64,000 bases of DNA from Marinibacterium anthonyi (GTDB lineage Bacteria; Pseudomonadota; Alphaproteobacteria; Rhodobacterales; Rhodobacteraceae): the NCBI GenBank assembly GCA_003217735.2, contig CP031585.1:1537501-1601500 (forward strand). Reading direction: 5' to 3'. This document shows, one piece after another, positions 53,636-61,925 of this stretch. Made by a program: the position numbers and the translations under genes. Every line of letters starts with the position of its first letter. The stretch's first letter is position 1. Under the pieces are notes generated by a model. That model did not search any database. It was not told the DNA's origin and was given only the letters and a program-made list of their open reading frames with translations.

Positions 53636-55684
53636 TCAGGCGACCGCCCGCACTGCGCCGGATAGGGGCGAAAAGCTTCCGTCCGCCCCCAATTGAGACA
53701 TGTAGACAGTCGAGGTGCCCGCATTGCGGCCCGGTCCGTATTCCAGCGTCAGGTCACCCATCGACAATCTTGTGGGCTGCGAGAACACGGAGGCCAGGAA
53801 AGTCTCCCGCGTCGGGTTCGGGCCGGCGGCGGCCAATACCTTGCAGGCGGTCATGCCGATCACATAGCCCTCGAGATGGGCAAAGTCGGGCTTGGCGGCT
53901 GGTTCGAACCGGGACATGGCATTGCGATAGGCGCGCACCAGATCCGAACGCTGGTCCGTGGGAATGGGAACGACCTGGCTGACGACCACGCCGGCGCCGT
54001 CGCGACCGACGTATTTTGCGAACTCGCCTCCGTTCACGAACGAGATCGTGGCGAAATCGGCGGTCACGCCGGCGCCGCGGACGCCGCGCACGAAATCCGC
54101 CGTGGGCGTCGGCGTGCCGGCCATGAAGACGATCGACGGTGCGGCATTGGATATGATGCGGATCGCTTCCGAAACGTCGCCGGTCGTGCGTTCGTAGGGC
54201 GCCAGGATCTCGATCGATTTCGAGTGCCGGGCCAAGGCGGCGGTCAGTGCCTCGCGAACCGAAAGGCCGTAGGCATCCGCCTGGAAGAAGAGAGCGCACC
54301 GCTCCAGGGAGCCTTTCCGCGCGAAGTGGCTGACCAGGGCTTCCGCCTCATCCGCGTAGGAGGCGCGGATGTTGAGCACATGCTTGCGCTCTGGCCCGCG
54401 CAGGAAGCCGGTGCCGGTCGCCGGCCCGATGAAGGGGACCTGGCCGCCGCGCGCGATCCTTTCGCTGAGTTTCGAGGTCGGTGTCCCGACGGCGCCCGCC
54501 AGTGCGAAAACTTCGCCACCGCGCACCAGTGCCCGGACGTTTTCCAGTGCGCGGTCCGGGTCATAGCCATCGTCCATAGACCGCAGGACCGGTTTTCGCC
54601 CATGGATGCCCCCGGCCGCGACGGCCTCGGCAAAGGCCAGTTCGATGCCGCTGCGCACATTCGACCCGAAAACGCCAAGCGATCCGGTAAGGGGCGCCGA
54701 TTGGCCGAAGATGACCGTGTCGTCCGTTACGCCGGGTTCGGCGGAAATGTGGCGTACGAATTCCGACGTTTCCTCGGTCAGACGTCGGGCCTGTTCCTGG
54801 ATCGACAGGATCCCGGCCTGGACCTTCTGCATTTCAGCATTGGTCGCCTCGGCGCATTCATTGATCCGTTCCGTGGACTTGACCTGCGCGTCAATCGCCT
54901 CGACCACGCCGGTCGCCAGTTTCGACACTTCGGAATTCGCGCTCTTGTTGGTTTCGACCGCGACTGTCATGTTGTCGGCCGCGCGGCTCATCTCAAGCGC
55001 GGTCTGCTTGACGCGGTGGGCCGCTTCGGACGTGTTCTTGGACAGGCTCTTGACCTCTTGCGCGACGACGGCAAAACCCCGGCCCGCAGGACCGGCGCGC
55101 GCCGCCTCGATCGAGGCGTTGATCGCCAGCATATTGGTCTTGAATGCGATTTCTTCGATCAGATCGACGAGCTTGACGATCTCGTTGGCAGCGGTCGACA
55201 CTTCCCTGGTGATCGTCAACGCCTCGTCCGCCCGGTCCGAGGCACGCTTGACGCTTTCCTCCGACGCGTGCACGCGCTGCGTCACTTCGGTGATGGTGGC
55301 CCGGATGTCGGCGGCCGCGGAAATGACGGTGGCAAATGTGGATACGGCGTTTTCGGTTGCCCGGTTCCCGTCGTCGCCACAGGCGATAAGGGTCCGGATC
55401 ACCTTTCCCACAGTGGCGTCAAATCGCTTGCCCACGCTACGCATTTCGCCGCGGCGCTTGAGCTCGAGCTGGCCTTCGCCGATCGCCTGCGTCTCGCCCT
55501 CGCGGATCAGCTTGTAATGCGCCTTGCGCAGGCGTTCGACGACCTCGATCAGATCCCGGGCCGTGCCTTCGGGCGCGTCAAGCCGAATGGGACGGTTCTG
55601 TTCGTCGAACAGGAAGGTGGCGATCTGTTCGGCCAGCCCGGCAAGCAGCGCATCGGACGAAGAGGAGGCTGGCTGGGTGTGCAT
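53636..55684 (-). CDS. Cytoplasmic MCP signalling domain fused to a LivJ-type binding-protein domain
   Basis: A 682-residue protein with reversed chemoreceptor order. Residues about 110-315 form a helical methyl-accepting signalling domain with the conserved hairpin tip [40 protein letters not shown] (about 176-215). From about 322 to the end is a Peripla_BP_6-type domain ([59 protein letters not shown]). No signal peptide, membrane helix or HAMP domain is visible, so both parts should be cytoplasmic. GGAGGA sits 5 bases before the ATG at 55684; longer in-frame starts (55696, 55762) lack such a site. No che genes adjoin. Confidence 0.87.
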   Translation of the reverse strand: MHTQPASSSSDALLAGLAEQIATFLFDEQNRPIRLDAPEGTARDLIEVVERLRKAHYKLIREGETQAIGEGQLELKRRGEMRSVGKRFDATVGKVIRTLIACGDDGNRATENAVSTFATVISAAADIRATITEVTQRVHASEESVKRASDRADEALTITREVSTAANEIVKLVDLIEEIAFKTNMLAINASIEAARAGPAGRGFAVVAQEVKSLSKNTSEAAHRVKQTALEMSRAADNMTVAVETNKSANSEVSKLATGVVEAIDAQVKSTERINECAEATNAEMQKVQAGILSIQEQARRLTEETSEFVRHISAEPGVTDDTVIFGQSAPLTGSLGVFGSNVRSGIELAFAEAVAAGGIHGRKPVLRSMDDGYDPDRALENVRALVRGGEVFALAGAVGTPTSKLSERIARGGQVPFIGPATGTGFLRGPERKHVLNIRASYADEAEALVSHFARKGSLERCALFFQADAYGLSVREALTAALARHSKSIEILAPYERTTGDVSEAIRIISNAAPSIVFMAGTPTPTADFVRGVRGAGVTADFATISFVNGGEFAKYVGRDGAGVVVSQVVPIPTDQRSDLVRAYRNAMSRFEPAAKPDFAHLEGYVIGMTACKVLAAAGPNPTRETFLASVFSQPTRLSMGDLTLEYGPGRNAGTSTVYMSQLGADGSFSPLSGAVRAVA

Positions 55685-56248
55685 ATCGTCCTCCATCGGC
55701 GGAGTGGGGGATGCGGACTGCGCGGTCCGGCCCTTCTTTCTGGAAAGGATCATGCCGGACACACGGGCGCGGCGCCGCAGGGGATGCCGGCAGGTGACGT
55801 TTGCAGGGGGTCTGACTGACAGGCGCCGGGGCGCGGAGCGTACCGGACCGTTCCCGGGACGGACCGGACGGTCACACGGGCAAGGTCATCGCTGAAGCGC
55901 ATGTGGCCTCCTCGCGGCGTGGTGATTTCGGAAGGGGGTCAGCGCAAAGCCGTGCATGGCAGGCAGGAAAACCTAGATCGCGACATGGAACCCTCCGATC
56001 CCGAATTTGCATTGGACGGACCATGGCGGGTTTTTCCTAACTTGCGGTTAAGCCGGACCGGCCCGGATTCGAGCGATTTGAAGCAATCGCGGCAGCATGT
56101 CTCGCGGCAATGAAGATTGTGCGGAATGGACAAGAAAATTGACAGTTCGGAGAGTATTGTGCGAAATCGCTCAGTGTCTCTGCGGCCACAGGGCTTTGCG
56201 CGAGGCCTCGTTCTGACTAACTCTGGGCACATCAGACAGGAGGTTGTC
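55685..56248. other. Divergent promoter region, no gene recognised
   Basis: This 564-base region separates the start of the chemoreceptor-like gene from the start of the pirin gene. It contains a TTGACAGTTCGGAG at 56139 and an A/T-richer stretch from about 56030 to 56240. I found no coding frame with a convincing start, and no clear -10 partner for the TTGACA. Confidence 0.5.
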
Positions 56249-57181
56249 ATGAGCTGGAACCCCGTACTTGACCCTGAAATTCCGATCGCAGACGCGGTTG
56301 ATGCCGTCGAAACCCTGATCGTTCCGCGTGCCCGTGACCTGGGCGATTTTGAAGTGCGGCGCGCGCTGCCGGCGCCCAGGCGGCAGATGGTGGGGCCGTT
56401 CATCTTTTTCGACCAGATGGGCCCCGCCGAATTCCTCACCGGGCAGGGGATCGACATTCGTCCGCACCCACATATCGGTTTGGCGACAGTGACTTACCTT
56501 TACAAAGGCAAGTTCCACCATCGCGATTCCCTGGGCACGGATCAATGGATCGAACCGGGTGCCGTCAACCTGATGACCGCCGGCCATGGCGTGACCCATT
56601 CCGAACGGGTCGACGGCGACATGTTGAAAAGTCCCTACAACCTGTTCGGCATCCAGACCTGGATCGCGCTGCCCGAGGACAAGGAGGAGCAGCCCGCAGA
56701 CTTTGTCCACGTGCCCAAGGACGCACTGCCGTTCCTGGAAGGGGAGGGCAAGCAGGTGCGTCTGATCCTGGGCCATGCCTATGGCGAGACCGCCCCGGCC
56801 GAGACGCCGTCGGACATGTTCTATGCCGACGCCGTGCTGGAGGCCGGCGCCACCCTTCCGCTGCCCGACGATCACGAGGATCGCGGCGTCTACGTGGTGG
56901 AGGGATCGGTCCAAGTCTCTGGAACCACGTATGAATCCGGGCAGATGATGGTGTTTCGACCCGGTGACAGGCTGGCGCTTAAGGCCGGGCCGGCGGGGGC
57001 GCGGATCCTGCTTCTGGGCGGGGCGACGATGAACGGGCCGCGACATATCTGGTGGAATTTCGTCGCCTCGTCGAAGGAAAAGATCGACGCGGCCAAGGAA
57101 GCCTGGCGCGAGGGTGATTGGGAGCATGGACGCTTTCGGCTGCCGCCCACCGACCGGGACGAGTTCATCCCTTTGCCCTGA
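56249..57181 (+). CDS. Pirin family protein
   Basis: A 310-residue bicupin. The N-terminal metal-binding cupin shows GPFIFFDQMGPAEF, DIRPHPHIGLATVTYLYKG with three His/Glu-type ligands, HHRDSLGTDQWIEPGAVNLMTAGHGVTHSER and the ligand-rich LFGIQTWIALP. The C-terminal cupin has GVYVVEGSVQV. Members include quercetinases and redox-linked regulators; activity here is unknown. CAGGAGG lies 6 bases before the ATG at 56249, so the longer frame starting at 56117 is rejected. It stands alone between a divergent gene and a tRNA gene. Confidence 0.93.
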   Translation: MSWNPVLDPEIPIADAVDAVETLIVPRARDLGDFEVRRALPAPRRQMVGPFIFFDQMGPAEFLTGQGIDIRPHPHIGLATVTYLYKGKFHHRDSLGTDQWIEPGAVNLMTAGHGVTHSERVDGDMLKSPYNLFGIQTWIALPEDKEEQPADFVHVPKDALPFLEGEGKQVRLILGHAYGETAPAETPSDMFYADAVLEAGATLPLPDDHEDRGVYVVEGSVQVSGTTYESGQMMVFRPGDRLALKAGPAGARILLLGGATMNGPRHIWWNFVASSKEKIDAAKEAWREGDWEHGRFRLPPTDRDEFIPLP

Positions 57182-57298
57182 GCCGAGGGCGGGTCAAAAA
57201 ATGCGCCGGGCGCTCGGAAAATCCGGTCGATTGCGCTTGACGGGGCGCGCGGGGGGCCGTATCTCGCGCTCCACCACCAGCGGAAGCGGGTGGCCAGC

Positions 57299-57375
57299 GC
57301 GGTTGTAGCTCAGTTGGTTAGAGTACCGGCCTGTCACGCCGGGGGTCGCGGGTTCGAGCCCCGTCAACCGCGCCA
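57299..57375 (+). tRNA. tRNA-Asp (anticodon GTC), copy 1
   Basis: A 77-nt tRNA. Acceptor GCGGTTG pairs with CAACCGC, then GCCA. The anticodon stem CCGGC/GCCGG encloses CTGTCAC, giving GTC. T-loop GGTTCGAGCC is present. Identical in all 77 bases to the copy at 58654-58730. Confidence 0.97.
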
Positions 57376-57396
57376 CTTTCTTCCGTTTCGTACAAG

Positions 57397-57433
57397 CAAA
57401 TCCCGGGGTCTCCCCGCGGATTTGTCTGTTTTG
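57397..57433 (+). terminator. Terminator-like hairpin after tRNA-Asp copy 1
   Basis: CAAATCC-CGGGG, loop TCT, CCCCG-C-GGATTTG forms a 12-bp stem with one bulge, followed by TCTGTTTTG. Confidence 0.75.
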
Positions 57434-57982
57434 TACAAAACATTTCGCGCAATCACGGGCGGCCCTGGGCCGCCCCATGCCAGGTGCGCGGGCGTGATCC
57501 GATCTTCGATCACCTTGCCGAGGCGCCACGCGCGGCACCGTCCCGGGCCGTGCGGCCGACAGGGCGCGCAGACGCGTTTCGCATCCGCCCCACCGGCTGC
57601 ACGCAGCGGTCTTGGGGCGGGTTCGCGGAGCACGCGGGATGGCGGAGGCGCGGCCGGGTCGGGGACCGGGGTCTTTGAACATTGTCGCGGAGAACGGGAC
57701 AGGGCCTGCGTCGCGCCACGGGGCGGAGAATCGGTTCCGGCGCTGGATTGGCGTCTGTCACGGGACAATCGTCCGGGATTCGGGTGAATGTGATTTGGGT
57801 CACAGTGAGTCCGCACAGCATTGGCGCATGTCTTGGGACAATGCGGAGAATCCCGTGTAATTTGATTTTCACAACAGGAATTCGCGCATAAAGTGTTATG
57901 CGTGCCAAGTTACTACTTCACTCGGCGCGTATTTGTGTCAAATTCTGGTCAGTGCATTCGAGACGAAAGCCAGGAGGATAAC
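57434..57982. other. Long leader region before the cNMP-binding gene
   Basis: No gene is supported in this 549-base stretch; frames antisense to or around the tRNA are artefacts. It contains the CRP-type palindrome described separately and three direct copies of GCGGAGAAC/T (57688, 57724, 57843) associated with GGGACAAT/GGGACA words, which may be further binding sites. Confidence 0.5.
57789..57804. promoter_or_regulatory. Perfect CRP-type palindrome
   Basis: TGTGA-TTTGGG-TCACA is an exact TGTGA-N6-TCACA dyad. It lies about 180 bases upstream of a gene for a cyclic-nucleotide-binding domain. A CRP/FNR-superfamily activator is the likely binder, but this is inferred from the site alone. Confidence 0.65.
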
Positions 57983-58393
57983 ATGCGGACGATCCTGTTC
58001 GACGCCGAGCAGTTCATCTTTCAGGAGGGGGATCCGAGCGGCCATTGTTTTTGGATCATCGCGGGGTCCGTGGACCTGGTGGAGCCTGGAAAAGTTGGGT
58101 CGGGAAGAGAGGCGCGGGGCCGTTGCATGACGACGGTCGGACCAGAGGAGGTCTTTGGCGAATTGGGCCTGGTCGAGCGATCGCCGCGCAGCTTTTCGGC
58201 CATCGCGCGCGAACCCACCTGCTGCCTGATCTACACCGATGACGACATCCGCGCGCTGATGGCCGATGACCCGGATCGCGCGATGACCTTCTTGAAGGCA
58301 TTGTTGCTGAACTTGGCCAGGGACGGACGCGGCCGGATGGAAACCCCGCCGGACAACCGGCGGAAAACGATGTTCGCCTCGTGCGTGGCCTGA
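57983..58393 (+). CDS. Single-domain cyclic-nucleotide-binding protein without HTH
   Basis: A 136-residue protein consisting of one cNMP-binding beta-roll: ILFDAEQFIFQEGDPSGHCFWIIAGSVDLVEPG, MTTVGPEEVFGELGLVERSPRSFSAIAREPTCCLIYTDDD, and a C-terminal helix ALMADDPDRAMTFLKALLLNLA. The phosphate-binding cassette reads FGELGLVERSPRSFSA, with the Glu and the Arg of the family in place. There is no DNA-binding helix-turn-helix, so it cannot act as an ordinary Crp; it may regulate another protein. AGGAGG precedes the ATG at 57983. Confidence 0.88.
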   Translation: MRTILFDAEQFIFQEGDPSGHCFWIIAGSVDLVEPGKVGSGREARGRCMTTVGPEEVFGELGLVERSPRSFSAIAREPTCCLIYTDDDIRALMADDPDRAMTFLKALLLNLARDGRGRMETPPDNRRKTMFASCVA

Positions 58394-58412
58394 CAGAGCC
58401 CTGATGCGATCC

Positions 58413-58451
58413 GGACCGGTGAAACGGACTGGTGAAACGGACCGGTGAAAT
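58413..58451 (+). repeat. 13-bp tandem repeat, three units
   Basis: GGACCGGTGAAAC is repeated three times with small changes, starting 20 bases after the stop of the cNMP-binding gene. The rest of the gap to 58653 has CCCCGACGAAATTCTGCCGGGG as a weak hairpin and nothing else recognised. Confidence 0.88.
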
Positions 58452-58653
58452 GGGCCGGTTGCAGGCGTCTTTCGTCGGACGGGCCCGTGCCCAGGTGTGC
58501 CGCCCGCAGGTTTCGCCCGGGAAATTTTCCCACCAAGCCCCCCGACGAAATTCTGCCGGGGGCCTGCCCGCGAAGTTTTCCGAGGTGGACGCCGGGGAAG
58601 GGCGGTAAGCGGGTTGACGGCCCCAACCGCTTACCCTAGATGCAGCGTCACGC

Positions 58654-58730
58654 GCGGTTGTAGCTCAGTTGGTTAGAGTACCGGCCTGTCACGCCGGGGG
58701 TCGCGGGTTCGAGCCCCGTCAACCGCGCCA
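58654..58730 (+). tRNA. tRNA-Asp (anticodon GTC), copy 2
   Basis: Same 77 bases as the copy at 57299-57375: GCGGTTG acceptor, CTGTCAC anticodon loop, encoded GCCA end. The identity continues for a few bases past the CCA (CTTTC). Confidence 0.97.
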
Positions 58731-58821
58731 CTTTCCCCCTTTGCCGAACATGTATGATCCGGACAGCCGTGGGCCGCCTGCCGCGGTGCGCCTTCGGGTC
58801 CGCGCCGGGCGCCAGGGCCGG

Positions 58822-59574
58822 TCAGTAGCGATAGCCCAGGGCGGTTTCCGTCGGCACGTCGATGCGGGACCTGAGGTATTCCATGTCCGCCGGGCCGACA
58901 CAGGCCGGCGTCGCGGGGCGATCCGCCAGGGCCGGCTTGAACTTTGACCCCAGGCGCTTGACCACGGGCCGCAGGGCCCCGGTGCGCGCGGGCAGGGAAA
59001 GGGCGGCCAGCAGGGTGTCCAGGATCCTGTCGGGCGCCTGTGTGGCCTCTTCCATCCGGATCAGCGCCACGGTGTCGTGACGGCCCAGGTAGCCGAGGTG
59101 CTGGACCAGCTTGCCTTGCCGCAGCGCCGGCAGATCGGGGTAGGGCAGGCCCGTCGCGGGATCGCGGTCGGCCTGCAGGGGCAGACCGACCATGTCCTGG
59201 ACCCCCGGCACGTCGAAATAGCGCGGCCGGTCGATGACACTGTCCCAGGGCGCGCGCAGGAAGGCGGGAAAATCCATCGCCTGCAGCGCCGGCGCGGCAT
59301 GCCAGGGCTTGGCATGCATCGACCGCGCCCAGTCGCCCGCATGGCGCACGCAGATCACCACGAGCAGGTCGGCGGGGATCGCCAGCGCCTGCGGGCCGCC
59401 GTGTTTCCACCCCAGCGCCTCGGTCGGTTTCAGGCCGGTGTTGCGGCCCAGCAGGCGTTTCACGTAATTGGTGCCCGAAGACCGTTCGCCGACCACCTGA
59501 AAGCGGGTGACCGGTGTGGGACCGGCCTGAACGTGCAGCCCGGTCGCGGCGAATGTGTCGGGGATCGAGGGCAT
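58822..59574 (-). CDS. Sulfotransferase-like protein
   Basis: A 250-residue protein with a sulfotransferase-type nucleotide motif near the N-terminus: RFQVVGERSSGTNYVKRLLG, where ERSSGTNY takes the place of the PAPS 5'-phosphosulfate loop. Later LLVVICVRHAGDWARSMHAK, AFLRAPWDSVIDRPRY and VALIRMEEATQAPDRILD correspond to the R-D/P-x-x-S region of the fold. The acceptor is unknown. It diverges from a glycosyltransferase gene 86 bases away, which suggests joint decoration of a surface glycan. Confidence 0.72.
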   Translation of the reverse strand: MPSIPDTFAATGLHVQAGPTPVTRFQVVGERSSGTNYVKRLLGRNTGLKPTEALGWKHGGPQALAIPADLLVVICVRHAGDWARSMHAKPWHAAPALQAMDFPAFLRAPWDSVIDRPRYFDVPGVQDMVGLPLQADRDPATGLPYPDLPALRQGKLVQHLGYLGRHDTVALIRMEEATQAPDRILDTLLAALSLPARTGALRPVVKRLGSKFKPALADRPATPACVGPADMEYLRSRIDVPTETALGYRY

Positions 59575-59660
59575 GATCGTGTCCGAAATTTGCGTTTCTC
59601 TCCCCCTGACATGCTACGCTAGAAGGGATCAGGCAAGAGGCAGAGCAGGAGCCCGAGACG

Positions 59661-60533
59661 ATGCAGACCGCGGCAGCGCTGACGATGGTGCGCGACGACG
59701 CCTTTTTCCTGAAGGCCTGGCTGGATCACTACGGCACCCTGCTGGGGCGCGAGAATTGCTATGTGGTCAACCATGGCCGGGGCGCGATGGTCGCCGAGAT
59801 GGCGGCGGGCTGCAATGTCATCGGTATTCCGGGCGATCCCCACCCGAAGTTCGACATCAAGCGCTGGCGGCTGCTGAACGGCATGGTGCAGGGCCTGCGC
59901 AACTACTACCGCCACGTGATCGTGGGCGACGTGGATGAACTGGTCGTGCTGGACCCGGCGGCGGGGACGGACCTGAAGACCTGGCTTGAGACAATGCCGG
60001 AAAAGCGCGTGCTGACGCCGCTGGGGCTGGAGGTGATCCACCGCATCGACGTGGAGCCCGAGCCGGTGACGGGCAGGATCCTGGGGCCGCGGCGGCACGT
60101 GCGACCGGCGCCGCATTATTCCAAGCCCTGCGTGGTGTCGGTGCCGACCAAGATCGCGCGGGGCGGGCATTTCACGCAATACGCCAAGCTGCACACGCCC
60201 GAACACCTGTACCTGTTTCACCTGAAGTTCTGCGATTTCGACACCTATTGCGGGGTGATGAACCAGCGCAACGCGGCGGTATCGGCCACGGGCGGCGGTC
60301 TGAAGGACGTGGCGATCGGGCGCCACTGGTTCGCCGAGGAACGGGGCGAGGACCGCGCGGTATTTCAGGCGTTTGCCGGGCTGCGGATGCAGGACGGGTT
60401 CGAGATGGGCCCGCTGCGCCAGAAGATGCAGCGGTCGTTCAAGCCGCGCGGCGACACCGGGTATTACCAGTTCGACCGCCCCGACATGGACACGCAATAT
60501 GTCCTGCCGGAGCGGTTTGTCGGCGTGATCTGA
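59661..60533 (+). CDS. Glycosyltransferase of the DUF23/GT92-like or GT2_4 type
   Basis: A 290-residue protein. The N-terminal AALTMVRDDAFFLKAWLDHY resembles the nucleotide-binding start of GT2_4 enzymes, and VIVGDVDELVVLD contains the D-x-D metal motif. Other segments: FDIKRWRLLNGMVQGLRNYY, KPCVVSVPTKIARGGHFTQ and LYLFHLKFCDFDTY, the common pattern of small Roseobacter glycosyltransferases that act on surface carbohydrate. Donor and acceptor are not known. The ATG at 59661 follows AGCAGGAGCCCGAGACG. Confidence 0.8.
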   Translation: MQTAAALTMVRDDAFFLKAWLDHYGTLLGRENCYVVNHGRGAMVAEMAAGCNVIGIPGDPHPKFDIKRWRLLNGMVQGLRNYYRHVIVGDVDELVVLDPAAGTDLKTWLETMPEKRVLTPLGLEVIHRIDVEPEPVTGRILGPRRHVRPAPHYSKPCVVSVPTKIARGGHFTQYAKLHTPEHLYLFHLKFCDFDTYCGVMNQRNAAVSATGGGLKDVAIGRHWFAEERGEDRAVFQAFAGLRMQDGFEMGPLRQKMQRSFKPRGDTGYYQFDRPDMDTQYVLPERFVGVI

Positions 60534-60929
60534 TCAGACCAGGCCGCCGGCCGTCTTGGCCGCGACGACGTGCTTTTCCCAGTCCTTCTGGTTCCAGTCC
60601 TTCTGGTTCCAGTTGTTCGCCGCGGCAAGATCATCCATCGGCTCGCGCACCTTGCCGGCAAGGTGCACCTGCGCGGATCCGTTGTTCTGGATGTAGATCG
60701 GGTAATGCTTCCTGGGGTCGAAGGTGGTCGTCAGAAACGCGACCGATTCACTGATGCAGGCGCCCTTGGCATACGCCTGGAAGGCCTTGAAAAGCTTCGC
60801 ATCCTTGCGGAGGCCGGGGACATCGACGGGAAGGATTTCTTGCCGAATTTGACAGAGCCCATGGCCGTTTTCTGTGAACGCCGGTTGCGACAATGGAAAC
60901 GAACCTGGGGCGGGTTTTCCGGCGATCAA
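60534..60929 (-). pseudogene. Short frame without ATG, possibly a gene fragment
   Basis: A 131-codon frame starting only at TTG (60929), with no ATG near the N-terminus and no clear ribosome-binding site. The part from about residue 38 looks like real protein (PGLRKDAKLFKAFQAYAKGA, DPRKHYPIYIQNNGSAQVH), but the first 37 residues are low quality. It may be the surviving 3' end of a longer gene or a gene with an unusual start. Near the C-terminus a 15-base repeat encodes NQKDW twice (NNWNQKDWNQKDWEKH). The product is not recognised. Confidence 0.45.
60579..60608 (-). repeat. In-frame 15-bp tandem repeat
   Basis: On the plus strand CCAGTCCTTCTGGTT is repeated exactly twice, with a third, diverged unit to 60617. 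Read on the minus strand it encodes repeated NQKDW. Confidence 0.92.
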
Positions 60930-61024
60930 CCTGCGTTGAGCGAAATAATCACGTGAAATCAGGGGTTTGTTTTTGAACCTTTTGCCGGTGGGTATATCGC
61001 GGGATCCCGCGCCGGCCCCGCGCG

Positions 61025-61903
61025 TCAGAGCGCGGCAAGAAACCCGGTCAGGGCCGACAGTGTTTCACCGGGCGATTGTTCGATGAAGAAATGGCCACCG
61101 GGAATGGCGCGGGCCTGCATCTCGGACAGCCGGTCGGCCCAGGTGGCGGGCACGTCGTAATGGGCGGCCATGGCGCCCTGCGCGCCATACAGCACAAGCG
61201 CGGGGCAACTCACGCGCCGGGCCAGGTCGGCAGTGTCGTCGTCCAGGTCCAGCGTCAGCGCCGCGCGGTAATCGTCGCACATGGCGGCAATGGTTTCGGG
61301 ACGGCGCCAGCTGTCGCGGTAGCAGGCCAGCGCCTCTGGGGCAAAGTCCGACAATTGCGCCTTGCCGAACCCCAGCAGGCAGCGTTCGTAATACAGGTCC
61401 GGATCGGCCGCGATCAGGGTTTCGGGGAAGGGGGCGGGCTGGGCCAGGAAGAACCAGTGGTAATAGGCGGCGGCGACCTCGGGCGTCAGGTGGGTCAGCA
61501 GGTGCCGGGTGGGCACGATATCCATCAGCGTGAGGCTCAGCAGCCGGTCGCCATGGTCCAGCGCCATCCGGTGCGCACTCCGCGCGCCCCGGTCGTGGCC
61601 CGCCAAGTGGAAGCGGTCGAACCCCAGATGCGCCATCAGCGCGACCTGGTCCGCGGCCATCTGGCGAAAGGTCATGGCAGCGACGCCCCGAGGCTTGGAA
61701 CTGTCACCATAGCCGCGCAGGTCGGCAGCTATCACGGTGCAGGTGCGGGCCAGGTCGGGCGCAATGGCGCGCCACATGGCACGAGTCTGAGGGAAGCCGT
61801 GGAGCAGCAGCAGCGCCGGGCCGGACCCTGCGTGGGAAAAGGCGATGGTCTGGCCGTTCACCTTGGCCGTGCCATGGCTGAAGCCCGGAATGGGATCCGT
61901 CAT
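61025..61903 (-). CDS. Fluoroacetate-dehalogenase-like alpha/beta hydrolase
   Basis: A 292-residue alpha/beta hydrolase closest in pattern to haloacetate/fluoroacetate dehalogenases. LLLHGFPQTRAMW holds the oxyanion region. The nucleophile is Asp in FHLAGHDRGARSAHRMALDH, with both carboxylate-binding Arg of the family. YYHWFFLAQPAPFPETLIAADPDLYY keeps the His-Trp pair that binds halide in fluoroacetate dehalogenase, and the catalytic His is in PGGHFFIEQSP. Epoxide hydrolases are relatives, but they use Tyr residues in the cap that are not obvious here. GGAGGACAGG precedes the ATG at 61903. Confidence 0.82.
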   Translation of the reverse strand: MTDPIPGFSHGTAKVNGQTIAFSHAGSGPALLLLHGFPQTRAMWRAIAPDLARTCTVIAADLRGYGDSSKPRGVAAMTFRQMAADQVALMAHLGFDRFHLAGHDRGARSAHRMALDHGDRLLSLTLMDIVPTRHLLTHLTPEVAAAYYHWFFLAQPAPFPETLIAADPDLYYERCLLGFGKAQLSDFAPEALACYRDSWRRPETIAAMCDDYRAALTLDLDDDTADLARRVSCPALVLYGAQGAMAAHYDVPATWADRLSEMQARAIPGGHFFIEQSPGETLSALTGFLAAL

Positions 61904-61925
61904 CCTGTCCTCCTCGCGTACTCAT

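Noticed and set aside
53311-53982. 223-codon frame starting in the gap after tRNA-Leu
   Set aside because: It runs antisense into the chemoreceptor-like gene, has no ribosome-binding site and shows no domain.
56139-56160. TTGACA-based promoter for the pirin gene
   Set aside because: The only TAT-like hexamer is about ten bases away, too close for a sigma-70 promoter.
57194-57682. Minus-strand protein containing TGLEPATPGVTGRYSNQLSY
   Set aside because: This is the well-known false translation of the antisense strand of a tRNA-Asp gene.
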